In this document: piece after piece, positions 1-8,601 of the stretch
How positions within the stretch are numbered: position 1 is the stretch's first letter
Layout: each line of letters starts with the position of its first letter
From: Microbacterium sp. APC 3901
GTDB taxonomy: Bacteria > Actinomycetota > Actinomycetes > Actinomycetales > Microbacteriaceae
Length of the DNA stretch: 64,000 nucleotides
Assembly: GCF_030407765.1 (NCBI RefSeq)
Contig: NZ_JASDCU010000003.1
Location: forward strand, 186,001 to 250,000
Direction of reading: 5' to 3'
Translations under genes and position numbers: made by a program
Notes under the pieces: model-generated
Told to the model about the DNA's origin: nothing
Databases searched by the model: none
What the model saw: the letters and a program-made list of their open reading frames with translations, nothing else

Positions 1-1130
1 TCCACGTCATCGTCGGTGCGCGTGACATCAGCAGCCCCATCGGCTTCCGAGGTCAGTCGCCACGACCCTGCGGCGAAGCCGAGAGCGTCGTCGACTCGGA
101 AGACCACATCGAGGGGTGCCCGGTACGTACGCGCGGTGAGCGCAGCCGGCACGTCGAGGATGCGCAGCCACCCGTGGTCATGCGGAGTGAGTTCCACGCC
201 TCGCTGGTCGTTGACGAGCCAGGTGATCGGATCGTCGACCGGACGTAGGTCGACGCTCACCTTCGACACCAGGTCGTGCTGCAGAGCGAATCTCCAGAGC
301 GCGGACAGGGCATCCGTCGTGGTCGAGGCCAGGTGATGGATCTCCATGTCGGCGCGGAAACTCCCCGCGACCTCCTTGAGCGTGTAGGCCATCGCGCCCC
401 GCACTGCTCCGTCGGCGTCGACGTGGCGCACGCCGCGAACGGCACGCGGAGCGGTGTGCCCCACAGACAGCCCGGCGATCCGCTCCCAGCGCGCGTCCCA
501 CCCTGCGATCTGACCGGAGCGCTGTGTTCGCGCCTCCTCATGCAGGGCAGACAGGTCCTTCTTGAGCGTCTCACGGTCGACGTACTCGATGCGGCCATCC
601 GTCGCCGAGCCGTTCCAGCCTGCTCTCGGGGCATCGATCGACACCTTGGCCGCGGGGATCGCCGAGGCGAACCCGTATCGCTCGTAGATCGTCGCCTCCG
701 ATACGGTGAGGCCGGCGAGTGCCACACCCGCTCCGGCAGCGGCACGCAGCTCGCCTTCGAGCAGGTTGCGTGCGATGCCGCGTCGACGATGAGTACCAGA
801 TACCGTGACAGCGCTGATCGCCCACATACGGATCTCGCCGCCGGGCACGGTCAGCGGTGTGACCCACGAGTTGACCGTGGCGACCGGGAAGGCGCCCGCA
901 GGGGCGTTCTCCTCGAAGACACCGACGTTGCGACGCGTCACGAGCAGGGCCCGATCTGCGGCGACCTGCTCCGGCGTGGGGTCGGCGTCGAGGAAGCCTC
1001 GGGCTTCCGCCCTCAGGAAGGCCTCGGTATCAGCATCCGACCCGTTGTCGACGAGTCGGTAGACGAGGTTCTTCGCAGCCAGGCGCTCAGCGGACACGGA
1101 ATCAACGGGGACGGTTAGCGCGTCGGTCAT
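1..1130 (-). CDS. Eis-like GNAT N-acetyltransferase (3' end cut by window edge)
   Basis: Read on the minus strand from ATG at 1130; 376 codons are visible and the stop lies outside the window. The N-terminal GNAT domain shows an acetyl-CoA loop GTHRRRGIARNLL near residue 115, followed by the YERYGFASA segment typical of Eis. The rest fits the second GNAT-like and the sterol-carrier-like domains of the roughly 400-residue Eis family, which acetylates amines such as aminoglycosides or protein lysines. The C-terminal carboxylate that acts in Eis catalysis is not visible. TAGGGT (1137-1142) lies 6 nt before the ATG, suggesting a leaderless mRNA. Family assignment is firm; the substrate is unknown. 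Confidence 0.85.
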   Translation of the reverse strand, partial: MTDALTVPVDSVSAERLAAKNLVYRLVDNGSDADTEAFLRAEARGFLDADPTPEQVAADRALLVTRRNVGVFEENAPAGAFPVATVNSWVTPLTVPGGEIRMWAISAVTVSGTHRRRGIARNLLEGELRAAAGAGVALAGLTVSEATIYERYGFASAIPAAKVSIDAPRAGWNGSATDGRIEYVDRETLKKDLSALHEEARTQRSGQIAGWDARWERIAGLSVGHTAPRAVRGVRHVDADGAVRGAMAYTLKEVAGSFRADMEIHHLASTTTDALSALWRFALQHDLVSKVSVDLRPVDDPITWLVNDQRGVELTPHDHGWLRILDVPAALTARTYRAPLDVVFRVDDALGFAAGSWRLTSEADGAADVTRTDDDV

Positions 1131-1171
1131 CCCTCCACCCTATGGGCAGGCGCGACGGGCGGCGTCTCGCG

Positions 1172-1417
1172 TCAGTGCTGCGCGGCCTGCACCTCACGCA
1201 GCCGGGCGAACACCTGGTCGCGCAGTTCCTCGGGTGCCGTCTCCTTGCATGCGCGTGCCACGACCTCGGTGAGGGTCGTCGCGACGAGCGCCTCGTCCCG
1301 GCAGGACGGGCAGTTCTCGAGATGCTCACGGATCTCGGTGTGCTCGGTGTTGCACACCTCGTTGCGGAGGTACTCCTCGAGATCCTTGCGGGCCTTGTCG
1401 CAGCCGCAGTCGGTCAT
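1172..1417 (-). CDS. rsrA: mycothiol-system/redox anti-sigma factor RsrA (zinc-binding)
   Basis: An 81-residue cytoplasmic anti-sigma factor of the ZAS family. The HLENCPSC segment supplies the H-x3-C-x2-C zinc/redox site, and further cysteines occur at the N-terminus (DCGC) and at EVCN. In Streptomyces RsrA and mycobacterial RshA, disulfide stress oxidises these cysteines, expels zinc and releases the sigma factor. The start overlaps the stop of the upstream sigma gene by 4 nt (ATGA), so the two are translationally coupled, as expected for a sigma/anti-sigma pair. No membrane segment is seen. Confidence 0.93.
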   Translation of the reverse strand: MTDCGCDKARKDLEEYLRNEVCNTEHTEIREHLENCPSCRDEALVATTLTEVVARACKETAPEELRDQVFARLREVQAAQH

Positions 1418-2076
1418 TTCTTGCTCCTCGGGTCGGCCGCGGAGATTCCCCGCTCCACGGCGTAATCAGCCAGCAGCTCCCGCAGCATCCGCCTGCCTCG
1501 ATGCAGGCGGCTCATCACGGTGCCGATGGGTGTCTTCATGATGTCCGCGATCTCCTGATAGGCGAAGCCCTCCACATCAGCGAGGTACACCGCCAATCTG
1601 AAGTCCTCGGGAACAGCCTGCAGGGCGTCCTTGACGACCGATGCCGGCATGTGGTCGATGGCTTCCGCCTCGGCCGAACGGCTGTGCGACGCGGTGGTCG
1701 ACTCCGCACCGCCCATCTGCCAGTCCTCGAGCTCGTCGATGGTGCCCTGGAACGGCTCGCGCTGCTTCTTGCGGTAGATGTTGATGTAGGTGTTGGTGAG
1801 GATGCGATACAGCCATGCCTTCAGGTTCGTACCCTGCGAGAACGTCGCCCAGGACCCATATGCCTTGACGAAGGTCTCCTGCACGAGATCAGCAGCGTCC
1901 GCCGGGTTGCGCGTCATGCGCATCGCCGCGGCATAGAGCTGATCCATGAACGGGATCGCCTGTTCCTCGAATTCGCGCCGAGGGTCGCTGACCGTCTCTG
2001 CGGTTGCCGTGTCATCCATCACCGGCCAGTCTAGGCGCGTGAGGTCGACCGACTCGCGTTCCAGCGTTGCGAGCAT
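1414..2076 (-). CDS. sigR: ECF RNA polymerase sigma factor SigR/SigH (thiol-oxidative stress)
   Basis: A 220-residue group IV sigma factor. Region 2 carries [17 protein letters not shown] and region 4 carries [23 protein letters not shown], the helix-turn-helix that reads the -35 box. Both match the SigR/SigH subfamily, which controls thioredoxin, mycothiol and proteolysis genes. AAGGAG lies 5 nt before the ATG at 2076 and supports that start; a second ATG occurs 19 codons in (MDDTATAET). It is paired with rsrA downstream. A perfect GGAAT-N18-GTT promoter at 2141-2166 reads toward this gene, so positive autoregulation is likely. Confidence 0.95.
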   Translation of the reverse strand: MLATLERESVDLTRLDWPVMDDTATAETVSDPRREFEEQAIPFMDQLYAAAMRMTRNPADAADLVQETFVKAYGSWATFSQGTNLKAWLYRILTNTYINIYRKKQREPFQGTIDELEDWQMGGAESTTASHSRSAEAEAIDHMPASVVKDALQAVPEDFRLAVYLADVEGFAYQEIADIMKTPIGTVMSRLHRGRRMLRELLADYAVERGISAADPRSKK

Positions 2077-2140
2077 GCTCTCTCCTTGTCGGCGTGCGCC
2101 CGGATTCGATCATCCGGACACTCGCGTTTACTAAGGTGGG

Positions 2141-2166
2141 AACCGATGAGCGCCAACAGGTATTCC
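2141..2166 (-). promoter_or_regulatory. SigR-type autoregulatory promoter of sigR
   Basis: Read on the minus strand: -35 GGAAT at 2166-2162, exactly 18 nt spacer, -10 GTT at 2143-2141. This matches the published SigR/SigH consensus GGAAT-N18-GTT. The predicted transcript start is near 2135, giving a 5' leader of about 58 nt before the sigR ATG. The element spans the ATG of the divergent aroA gene (2146). Confidence 0.8.
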
Positions 2167-3471
2167 CCCTCCCCTGTCCAGGGCGTCTATGTCGCGCCGA
2201 CGAGCACTGCGGCCGTTCATGCGACCGTGACCATCCCCGGCTCGAAATCGCTCACGAACCGCGAGCTGATCATCGCGGCGATCGCTGACGGACCGGGCAG
2301 ACTCATCGCTCCTCTGCACTCCGACGACTCCCGCCGCATGGTCGATGCCCTCCGCGCCCTGGGCGTCGGCGTGGAAGAGATCGACGGCCACGGAGAGTTC
2401 GGGCCCGACCTCGCGATCACTCCAGCCAAGCTCGTCGGCGGCACCACGATCGACTGCGGCCAGGCCGGTACCGTGATGCGCTTCATCGCGCCGTTGGCCG
2501 GGCTCGCCCAGCACGATGTGCACCTCACCGCGCACGAGACGGCTCTGCACCGACCGATGGGCGGCCTCATCAGCGCACTGCGCGACCTCGGAGTCGACAT
2601 CGACGATGAGGGAACGTGGGCACTGCCCTTCACCGTCCGCGGCCACGGTCGCATCCGTGGCGGACGCGTCGAGATCGACGCCTCGGCATCCAGCCAGTTC
2701 GTCTCGGGACTCCTGCTCGCCGCCCCGCGCTTCGACGTCGGTCTGCACCTCGTGCACACCGGCGAACACCTGCCGAGCCTGCCTCACATCGACATGACCA
2801 TCGAAGCGCTGAGCCGCCGCGGCATCCGGATCGAGCGACCCGCGACGGGTGAGTGGCTCGTGGAAGCGGGCGTGCCACGGGCCAAGGAGATCGCCATCGA
2901 GCCCGATCTCTCCAACGCCGCCCCGTTCCTCGCCGCTGCGCTGGTGACGGGGGGCGCGGTGTCGGTGCCGGGTTGGCCGGTGCACTCCACTCAGCCAGGC
3001 GCCCTGCTTCCCGAGATCCTGCAGGCCATGGGCGCGCACGTCGGTCGTCACAGCGGAACGCTGACGGTCAGGGCAGGGTCCGAGATCCGCGGGCTCGACA
3101 TGGACCTGTCGGCGGCGAGTGAACTGACCCCGACGCTCGTCGGGCTCGCGGCGTTCGCGTCCGGCCCCACCACGATCCGCGGCATCGGTCACATCCGGCT
3201 CCACGAGACCGATCGCATCGCAGCTCTCATCGGAGACATCCGCGCCCTCGGCGGCGAGGCGGAAGAGCTCTCCGACGGCCTGCGCATCATTCCGCGACAG
3301 CTGCACGGTGGCCGCTGGGCAGCGCACCACGATCATCGGATGGCGACGACGGGAGCTCTCATCGGTCTGCGGGTTCCCGGGGTCGAGATCGACGACATCG
3401 GCACCACGTCCAAGACGCTCCCCGAGTTCACCCTCCTGTGGGAGCGGATGCTGCGGGGCGCATCCACGTGA
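2146..3471 (+). CDS. aroA: 3-phosphoshikimate 1-carboxyvinyltransferase (EPSP synthase)
   Basis: A 441-residue EPSP synthase that transfers enolpyruvate from PEP to shikimate-3-phosphate in the shikimate pathway. The substrate-binding segment PGSKSLTNRE lies near residue 30, with AGTVMRF and ETDRIAA further on, and the length is normal. The start at 2146 (MSANRYSPSP) is chosen over an in-frame ATG at 2086: the extra residues look non-coding, AAGGTGGG lies just upstream, and TAAGGT (2132-2137) sits 8 nt before this ATG. It is divergent from sigR and overlaps rsgA by 4 nt. The aroA-rsgA linkage is common in Actinobacteria. Confidence 0.95.
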   Translation: MSANRYSPSPVQGVYVAPTSTAAVHATVTIPGSKSLTNRELIIAAIADGPGRLIAPLHSDDSRRMVDALRALGVGVEEIDGHGEFGPDLAITPAKLVGGTTIDCGQAGTVMRFIAPLAGLAQHDVHLTAHETALHRPMGGLISALRDLGVDIDDEGTWALPFTVRGHGRIRGGRVEIDASASSQFVSGLLLAAPRFDVGLHLVHTGEHLPSLPHIDMTIEALSRRGIRIERPATGEWLVEAGVPRAKEIAIEPDLSNAAPFLAAALVTGGAVSVPGWPVHSTQPGALLPEILQAMGAHVGRHSGTLTVRAGSEIRGLDMDLSAASELTPTLVGLAAFASGPTTIRGIGHIRLHETDRIAALIGDIRALGGEAEELSDGLRIIPRQLHGGRWAAHHDHRMATTGALIGLRVPGVEIDDIGTTSKTLPEFTLLWERMLRGAST

Positions 3472-4538
3472 GCTGGCTCGACGACTCCGACGATCTCGAG
3501 GACGACTTCGAGGATTACGACGAGAGCAGCATCCGCACTCGCCCGAACCCGAAGGCCAACCGCCCCCGTACCAAGCGACGACCGGCCCATGACGACGCGC
3601 AGATCGGTCGTGTCCTGGGGGTGGACCGTGGTCGGTACTCGGTGCTGATCGACGAGGACACGTCTGATGAGCGCATGATCACCGCTGCACGGGCCCGTGA
3701 GCTCCGCAGGAACCCGATCGTCACCGGTGATCTTGCGAAGGTCGTCGGCGACGTCTCGGGAGAAGACGGCACTCTGGGCCGGATCATCGGCATCGTCGAC
3801 CGCACATCCCTCCTGCGACGCAGCGCCGATGACACCGATCAGGTCGAGCGGGTCATCGTCGCGAACGCCGATCAGATGCTCGTCGTCGTCGCCGCCGCCG
3901 ACCCCGAGCCGCGTGCCCGCCTGGTCGACCGCTATCTGGTGGCCGCGCTGGATGCCGGTGTCCGTCCGCTCCTCGTCGTCACGAAGACGGATCTGTCCGA
4001 CCCCAGCGCCTTCCTGTCGCATTTCGACGGACTCGATCTGCGCGTCTTCACCAGTGCGCAGGACGAGATGCCCGTCGACGAGATCGGCGCTGCTCTCGTC
4101 GGACACTCCACCGTCTTCGTCGGGCACTCGGGGGTGGGCAAATCGACTCTCGTGAACGCCCTGGTGCCCAGCGCCCTTCGCGCGACAGGGCACGTCAACC
4201 AGGTCACCGGCCGCGGCCGACACACCTCGTCATCGACCGTCTCGCTGCGGTATGTCAGCCCGGCCGGCAATGGCTGGGTGATCGACACCCCCGGCGTCCG
4301 ATCCTTCGGTCTGGGACACGTGAATCCCGCGAACATCCTCGCCGCTTTCACAGAGTTGGCGGAGATCGCCGAGAAGTGTCCACGCGGATGCACCCACCTC
4401 GCGGATGCCCCGGATTGCGCGCTCATCGAAGCAGCCGAGCGCGGCGAGCTGAGCGAGACCGGACGAGCGCGCCTGGACTCGCTGCAGAGGCTTCTGCAGA
4501 CCTTCGCCGACAAGGCGGAGCAGACGCCCGGCCGATAA
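3468..4538 (+). CDS. rsgA: ribosome small-subunit-dependent GTPase A
   Basis: A 356-residue circularly permuted GTPase that assists late 30S subunit maturation. An OB fold at the N-terminus precedes the permuted G motifs: TKTD (G4) comes before GHSGVGKSTLVNAL (G1, about residue 220) and DTPGVRSFG (G3). The C-terminus carries the RsgA zinc knuckle, CPRGCTHLADAPDC. The N-terminus is very acidic (DDSDDLEDDFEDYDE). The GTG start at 3468 overlaps the aroA stop by 4 nt (GTGA). An in-frame ATG at 3438, inside aroA, is less likely. Confidence 0.94.
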   Translation: MSWLDDSDDLEDDFEDYDESSIRTRPNPKANRPRTKRRPAHDDAQIGRVLGVDRGRYSVLIDEDTSDERMITAARARELRRNPIVTGDLAKVVGDVSGEDGTLGRIIGIVDRTSLLRRSADDTDQVERVIVANADQMLVVVAAADPEPRARLVDRYLVAALDAGVRPLLVVTKTDLSDPSAFLSHFDGLDLRVFTSAQDEMPVDEIGAALVGHSTVFVGHSGVGKSTLVNALVPSALRATGHVNQVTGRGRHTSSSTVSLRYVSPAGNGWVIDTPGVRSFGLGHVNPANILAAFTELAEIAEKCPRGCTHLADAPDCALIEAAERGELSETGRARLDSLQRLLQTFADKAEQTPGR

Positions 4539-4547
4539 GCTGAGGGG

Positions 4548-5021
4548 GTGACTGCGCGCCTCGACTCCGGATCCTCTGCCCCCGACTTCGCTCTCCTCGA
4601 CCAGGACGGCGCGACCGTCCGACTCGACGATCTGCACGGCCAGAAGACTGTGCTCTACTTCTATCCGGCAGCAATGACGCCCGGCTGCACGACGCAGGCC
4701 TGCGACTTCCGCGACAGCATCTCCTCGCTCGAGAGCGCCGGATACCGCGTGATCGGGGTGTCGCGCGATGAGCCCGCGAAGCTCGCCGAGTTCCGCGAGC
4801 GCGACGGTCTGTCCTTCACCCTTCTCAGCGACCCGGACCACGCGGTGCACACCGAATACGGGGCGTGGGGCGAGAAGATGAACTACGGCAAGGTCGTAGA
4901 GGGAGTCATCCGCTCGACCTTCGTGCTCGATGAGCAGGGCACGATCACTCTGGCTCAGTACAACGTCAAGGCCACAGGGCACGTCGCCCGCCTGCGCAAG
5001 CTGCTCGGCATCGACGGCTGA
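4548..5021 (+). CDS. bcp: thioredoxin-dependent thiol peroxidase (BCP-type peroxiredoxin)
   Basis: A 157-residue peroxiredoxin of the Bcp/PrxQ class that reduces H2O2 and organic hydroperoxides. The motif TPGCTTQACDFRD supplies the peroxidatic Cys47 and a resolving Cys52 five residues later, the PrxQ arrangement. The GTG start at 4548 follows TAAGCT (4536-4541) by 6 nt; that TAA is also the rsgA stop codon, so this gene may have its own leaderless promoter embedded in the rsgA terminus. The sequence GAGGGG just before GTG could also act as a ribosome site. Confidence 0.93.
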   Translation: MTARLDSGSSAPDFALLDQDGATVRLDDLHGQKTVLYFYPAAMTPGCTTQACDFRDSISSLESAGYRVIGVSRDEPAKLAEFRERDGLSFTLLSDPDHAVHTEYGAWGEKMNYGKVVEGVIRSTFVLDEQGTITLAQYNVKATGHVARLRKLLGIDG

Positions 5022-5024
5022 GAG

Positions 5025-5414
5025 TCACTCCGCCGGACGCTCGTTCTCGGCGCGCGTGCTCGCGATCAGCAGTGCGAAGCACAGCAGCGCCGGCAGACCG
5101 ACACCGACGGTGAACGCCCAGGCGACCGGCTGCAGCGTGAGTGACGCGAGCGCGATCGCGATGGCGAGCACCTGGAGCACGACACCGCCCGAGCGCGCCC
5201 ATGAATGGCCCCTCTTGGTTCCGACGGCGAAGGCGAAGAGCGCGACAGCGCCGATGACCGTCAGCACTATGAGGGCGAGCGCCGTCGGCAGCGACGTGGC
5301 ATCACCGGCGCCGAGACCGACGAGCTCGATCAGGGCGAAGACGGTCAGGGCGGCACCCTCTGCCGCGAGAACCGCGGAGGCCGCCAGAGCGAGGCCGGGT
5401 GAGCGCACTGTCAT
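5025..5414 (-). CDS. small four-helix membrane protein, unknown function
   Basis: A 129-residue protein with four hydrophobic segments (about residues 7-30, 43-64, 74-92 and 94-117) joined by short loops. No catalytic motif is visible. It is convergent with bcp, with 3 nt between the stops. AGGAG abuts the ATG at 5414 but lies 6 nt before an in-frame GTG at 5408, so the protein may begin MRSPGLALAAS instead. A TATTCT box on the minus strand at 5472-5477 is a possible -10. Similar small membrane proteins are common in Microbacteriaceae; no function can be inferred. Confidence 0.75.
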   Translation of the reverse strand: MTVRSPGLALAASAVLAAEGAALTVFALIELVGLGAGDATSLPTALALIVLTVIGAVALFAFAVGTKRGHSWARSGGVVLQVLAIAIALASLTLQPVAWAFTVGVGLPALLCFALLIASTRAENERPAE

Positions 5415-5642
5415 CTCCTGAGAATCGAATGAGAACGGCGGAAACCCTTGATTTCGCCGGTTTCATGTAACAGAATAGACAGCGTCATGTGCTCCCACAG
5501 CGGCGTGGGGCGGGCTTCGCGCTCGCATCACAGAAAGCGGGCATCCGTCCGTATCTCATACAGGGTAGCTGAACCCGATCTGCACCCGAAATCCGAGTCG
5601 TCGCAATGCGATGATTTCTGAAATCCACACCGAGGAGCCCCC

Positions 5643-5891
5643 ATGGACTGGCGCGATAAGGCCGCTTGCCTGACTGTCGACCCCGAGCTGTTCTTCCCCG
5701 TCGGGAACACCGGTCCGGCCGTCGACCAGATCGAGAAGGCGAAGACCGTCTGCGCCACCTGCACGGTGACAGAGATCTGCTTGCAGTACGCCCTCGAGTC
5801 CAGCCAGGACTCCGGCGTGTGGGGCGGCCTCTCCGAAGACGAGCGCCGCGCCCTCAAGCGCCGCGCCGCTCGCGCCCGCCGCGCCTCCTGA
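5643..5891 (+). CDS. whiB1: WhiB-family Fe-S transcriptional regulator, WhiB1 type
   Basis: An 82-residue Wbl protein. Four cysteines (AACLT, TVCATC, EICLQ) should hold a [4Fe-4S] cluster. GVWGGLSEDERRALKRR is the G(V/I)WGG turn plus basic tail used for sigma-A and DNA contact. The start MDWRDKAAC and the region DPELFFPVGN-GPA match WhiB1, an essential NO-sensing regulator in mycobacteria. GAGGAG lies 5 nt before the ATG. It is followed at once by a strong terminator and by the convergent pdtaS-like kinase, the same order as Rv3219-Rv3220c. The leader (5415-5642) holds no other gene. Confidence 0.93.
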   Translation: MDWRDKAACLTVDPELFFPVGNTGPAVDQIEKAKTVCATCTVTEICLQYALESSQDSGVWGGLSEDERRALKRRAARARRAS

Positions 5892-5896
5892 ACATC

Positions 5897-5933
5897 GAGA
5901 AGCGGCCCGAGACGATGTCTCGGGCCGCTTCTC
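5897..5933. terminator. intrinsic terminator-like hairpin between whiB1 and pdtaS
   Basis: A 17-bp perfect inverted repeat (arms 5897-5913 and 5917-5933) with a 3-nt GAT loop. The stem is very GC-rich and has no long T tract, as is usual in high-GC Actinobacteria. It lies between two convergent genes and could serve both. Confidence 0.85.
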
Positions 5934-5966
5934 CGTCCCCGCTGGGTGCTGCAGGGAATCCTCTGC

Positions 5967-7451
5967 CTACTTGGTCAGCCAGCGGAGCGGAATGTCGATG
6001 ACGACCTCGGTACCTTCGCCTTCGCTCCCCCGCCATTCGATCGATCCGCTGAGCTCGCCCTGGATCAGGGTGCGGATGATCTGGGTTCCCAGCCCCTGAC
6101 CGATCCGCCCCTCCGGCAGGCCTTTTCCGGTGTCGTGCACTGTGACGCGCAGGTTCTCCTCCGTACGCGCCGCGTCGATCGTGACCATGCCCTCCTGCCC
6201 CGCGAGGCCATGCTCGACGGCATTCGTGACGACCTCGGTGAGGGCGAGCGCCAGCGGTGTCGCATACTCACTCGGCAGGACGCCGAAGCGGCCGGTCGAC
6301 CGCGTGCGGGCACGCGTGTTCGGAGCCGATGCGACCTCGGCCACGAGCTTGAGGACGCGATGGAAGACCTCGTCGAAGTCGACCTTCTGCGTCAGCCCCT
6401 GGGCGAGCGTGTCGTGAACGACGGCGATCGAATCGACACGTCTCATCGCCTGCGTCAGTGCGTCGCGCGCCTCATCGGAGTGCGTGCGTCGCGCCTGGAT
6501 GCGAAGCAGCGACGCGACAGTCTGCAGATTGTTCTTGACGCGGTGGTGGATCTCGCGAATCGTCGCGTCCTTGGTGATGAGCTCCTGCTCCTGATGGCGC
6601 AGCTCCGACACATCGCGGCACAGGAGGATCGCGCCGATGCGGGTTCCGTGATCCTTCAGCGGGATCGCCCGCAGCGAGACCGTGACGCCGCGTGCTTCGA
6701 TGTCGGTCCGCCACGGTGCGCGACCGGTCACGACGACGGGCAGAGACTCGTCGACCTGTCGAGAGGGCGGCACGAGCCTGGTGGTGACCTCCGCGAGCGA
6801 TTCGCCCTCGAGCTCGTCGTCGAACCCCATGCGATTGAATGCCGAGAGCGCGTTCGGGCTGGCGAACGTCGTGATCCCGTCCACATCGATGCGGATCAGG
6901 CCGTCCGACGCGCGCGGCGCGCCGCGCCGAGGCGACGTCGGAGCCGCAGGATCCGGGAAGCTGCCATCGGCGATCATGCGGAAGATGTCGTTGGCGCACT
7001 CGTCGAACGTGATCTGCTGCCGAGACGGCGTCCGAGCCTCGCCGAGGTTCGTGTGCCGGGTGACGACGCCGATGACACCGGCCTGGTGCTCGCCACCGCG
7101 GCGTTCGTTGACGATCGGCACGGCTCTGACACGAGTCGGGGTCTCTTCGAACCAGTCCGGCGAGGAAGAGTCCACGATCTGCGCCGAATCGAACGCCCCC
7201 TGCACCTGGGTGCGCCACTGCGGGCGTACCCGCTCGCCGACGATGTCCCGGTAGAACAGGGTGGCTGCGCCGCTGGGGCGGGCGTGCGCGACGGCGACGA
7301 ATGACCCGTCGTCGGTCTCGATCCAGACCACGATGTCCGCCGACGCGAGATCCGCGAGAAGCTGACCGTCACCGGCGAGTCGGTGCAGCCACTCGACATC
7401 GTTGTCGGCAAGACGGCCCTGGGCATTGGCGAGGTCGCTGAGCGTTGACAC
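5967..7451 (-). CDS. pdtaS: PdtaS-like sensor histidine kinase (GAF-PAS-HisKA_2)
   Basis: A 494-residue soluble kinase. An N-terminal GAF-like region (about 1-165) is followed by a PAS-like domain (about 180-285). The HisKA_2 box IREIHHRVKNNLQ has its histidines at 302-303, and the HATPase N box (TEVVTNAVEHGL) and G boxes (DTGKGLP, GQGLGTQII) follow. There is no membrane segment. This is the architecture of mycobacterial PdtaS, which phosphorylates the RNA-binding antiterminator PdtaR; no PdtaR gene lies in this window. The GTG start at 7451 follows TAGGCT (7458-7463) by 6 nt, pointing to leaderless transcription. Confidence 0.92.
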   Translation of the reverse strand: MSTLSDLANAQGRLADNDVEWLHRLAGDGQLLADLASADIVVWIETDDGSFVAVAHARPSGAATLFYRDIVGERVRPQWRTQVQGAFDSAQIVDSSSPDWFEETPTRVRAVPIVNERRGGEHQAGVIGVVTRHTNLGEARTPSRQQITFDECANDIFRMIADGSFPDPAAPTSPRRGAPRASDGLIRIDVDGITTFASPNALSAFNRMGFDDELEGESLAEVTTRLVPPSRQVDESLPVVVTGRAPWRTDIEARGVTVSLRAIPLKDHGTRIGAILLCRDVSELRHQEQELITKDATIREIHHRVKNNLQTVASLLRIQARRTHSDEARDALTQAMRRVDSIAVVHDTLAQGLTQKVDFDEVFHRVLKLVAEVASAPNTRARTRSTGRFGVLPSEYATPLALALTEVVTNAVEHGLAGQEGMVTIDAARTEENLRVTVHDTGKGLPEGRIGQGLGTQIIRTLIQGELSGSIEWRGSEGEGTEVVIDIPLRWLTK

Positions 7452-7475
7452 CCCACCAGCCTAGAGCGCGCCGGC

Positions 7476-7862
7476 TCAGAGAACGGCCAGCGACGTCGCG
7501 CGCCAGCGACGGTCGAGCCCTTCGAGACGGATCGCCACTGCACGGGTGCGGCCAGGACCGGCGACGACCACCACTGCTTCGACCTTGCCGTCGACGGGCT
7601 CTGTCACCCGGATCGAGAGAATCTCGAAAGTCGGGCGCGCCGGCGAGACCCCCCTCGCACTGCGCGCCCTCGCCGAGAGGTTCGCGCGCGTCACCAGGCT
7701 CCGGTACGCGTCTTCATTGAACCAGCGGGCGAGCTGATCGACTTCTCTGACTCCCGCGAGCACCTCGAGCACGCCCTGCGTCAGGCTCCGCAGCAGCGGG
7801 TGTGGATCCGGAAGCTCGGCGCGAGGCGTCGGCTGCGGGGCGAAGTACTCGTGAAGCATCAT
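7476..7862 (-). CDS. Rv3235-family protein (DUF6459)
   Basis: A 128-residue soluble protein whose conserved core runs from about residue 20 to the end (HPLLRSLTQGVLEVLAGVREV, then an RPxFEILS strand and a final RWRATSLAVL). It matches the actinobacterial Rv3235 family of unknown function, usually found near secA. The start at ATG 7862 (MMLHEYF) has GGAGAG 8 nt upstream. Longer in-frame extensions would run through the divergent gene and have shadow-like composition. It ends 24 nt upstream of the pdtaS start, on the same strand. Confidence 0.8.
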   Translation of the reverse strand: MMLHEYFAPQPTPRAELPDPHPLLRSLTQGVLEVLAGVREVDQLARWFNEDAYRSLVTRANLSARARSARGVSPARPTFEILSIRVTEPVDGKVEAVVVVAGPGRTRAVAIRLEGLDRRWRATSLAVL

Positions 7863-7989
7863 CTGAGGCACTCTCCATCGGGAAGACTGCGCCAAGTAGA
7901 GCATGCGCACGGACGCCGTTCGGGCCGCGCCCGTGATGTATGTGGATAACTCGTACATGCCTGTCTGGACATCATTTACGGTGGGGCGC

Positions 7990-8601
7990 GTGCACTGGGA
8001 TCGACTGTTCGAAGACCTCGAAGGCCAGCTCGCTTCAGAGTGGGAGAGCGAGCGAGCGGCGCTGGACGCCGAATCCGAGCGATTGCGCATCTCGCGGCTC
8101 GAACTTCGCAGCCGCCTCAGGGTGCTCTGCGCCTCAGATGCACCGGCGACCCTCGATCTGCCGAGCGGAAGACGTGTCCGTGCCCGGTTGAACGCGCTCG
8201 GCTCCGACTGGCTCGCCGCCACGATCACACAGTCCGAGGAATCGACGACGAAGCGATCGACGTTGATCGTCCCGTTGCACGCGGTGCGCGGACTGACCGT
8301 CGATCACGGTCTGCTGCTGTCGAGCCTGGACGATGAAGACGACTCCGCGTCCGTGCTCCGCGAGCGCATGTCGCTCGGGTTCGTTCTCCGTGATCTCGCC
8401 CGCCGACGCGTTCCGGTGAGGATCGTCGGCATCGACGGCTCAGACGTGCACGGAACGATCGACAGGGCGGGAGCGGATCATCTGGACCTCGCTCTGCACG
8501 ATCCGGGCGAGGCTCGGATCGCCTCGGCGGTGCGCAGCTTTCAGATGATTCCGTTCACCGCCGTGGCCTCTGTCCAGACCGCCGGAGATCAGATGCCGTG
8601 A
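7990..8601 (+). CDS. conserved hypothetical protein with N-terminal helical segment
   Basis: A 203-residue protein not recognised beyond a general resemblance to actinobacterial hypotheticals. A charged helical segment (residues 1-45, MHWDRLFEDLEGQLASEWE onward) is followed by two beta-rich repeats, each pairing an RVRARLNALGSDWLAATI-like or VPVRIVGIDGSDVHGTI-like strand with an 'IVPLHAV' or 'IPFTAVASV' strand. This suggests two copies of a small beta-barrel. The GTG start at 7990 is chosen because TACGGT (7977-7982) ends exactly 7 nt before it. Its end overlaps the convergent HTH gene by 13 nt. Confidence 0.78.
   Translation: MHWDRLFEDLEGQLASEWESERAALDAESERLRISRLELRSRLRVLCASDAPATLDLPSGRRVRARLNALGSDWLAATITQSEESTTKRSTLIVPLHAVRGLTVDHGLLLSSLDDEDDSASVLRERMSLGFVLRDLARRRVPVRIVGIDGSDVHGTIDRAGADHLDLALHDPGEARIASAVRSFQMIPFTAVASVQTAGDQMP

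Noticed and set aside
5415..5642. Hidden small gene or structured RNA upstream of whiB1
   Set aside because: No convincing frame with a ribosome site and no strong hairpin was found; it is most likely promoter and leader sequence for the two divergent genes.
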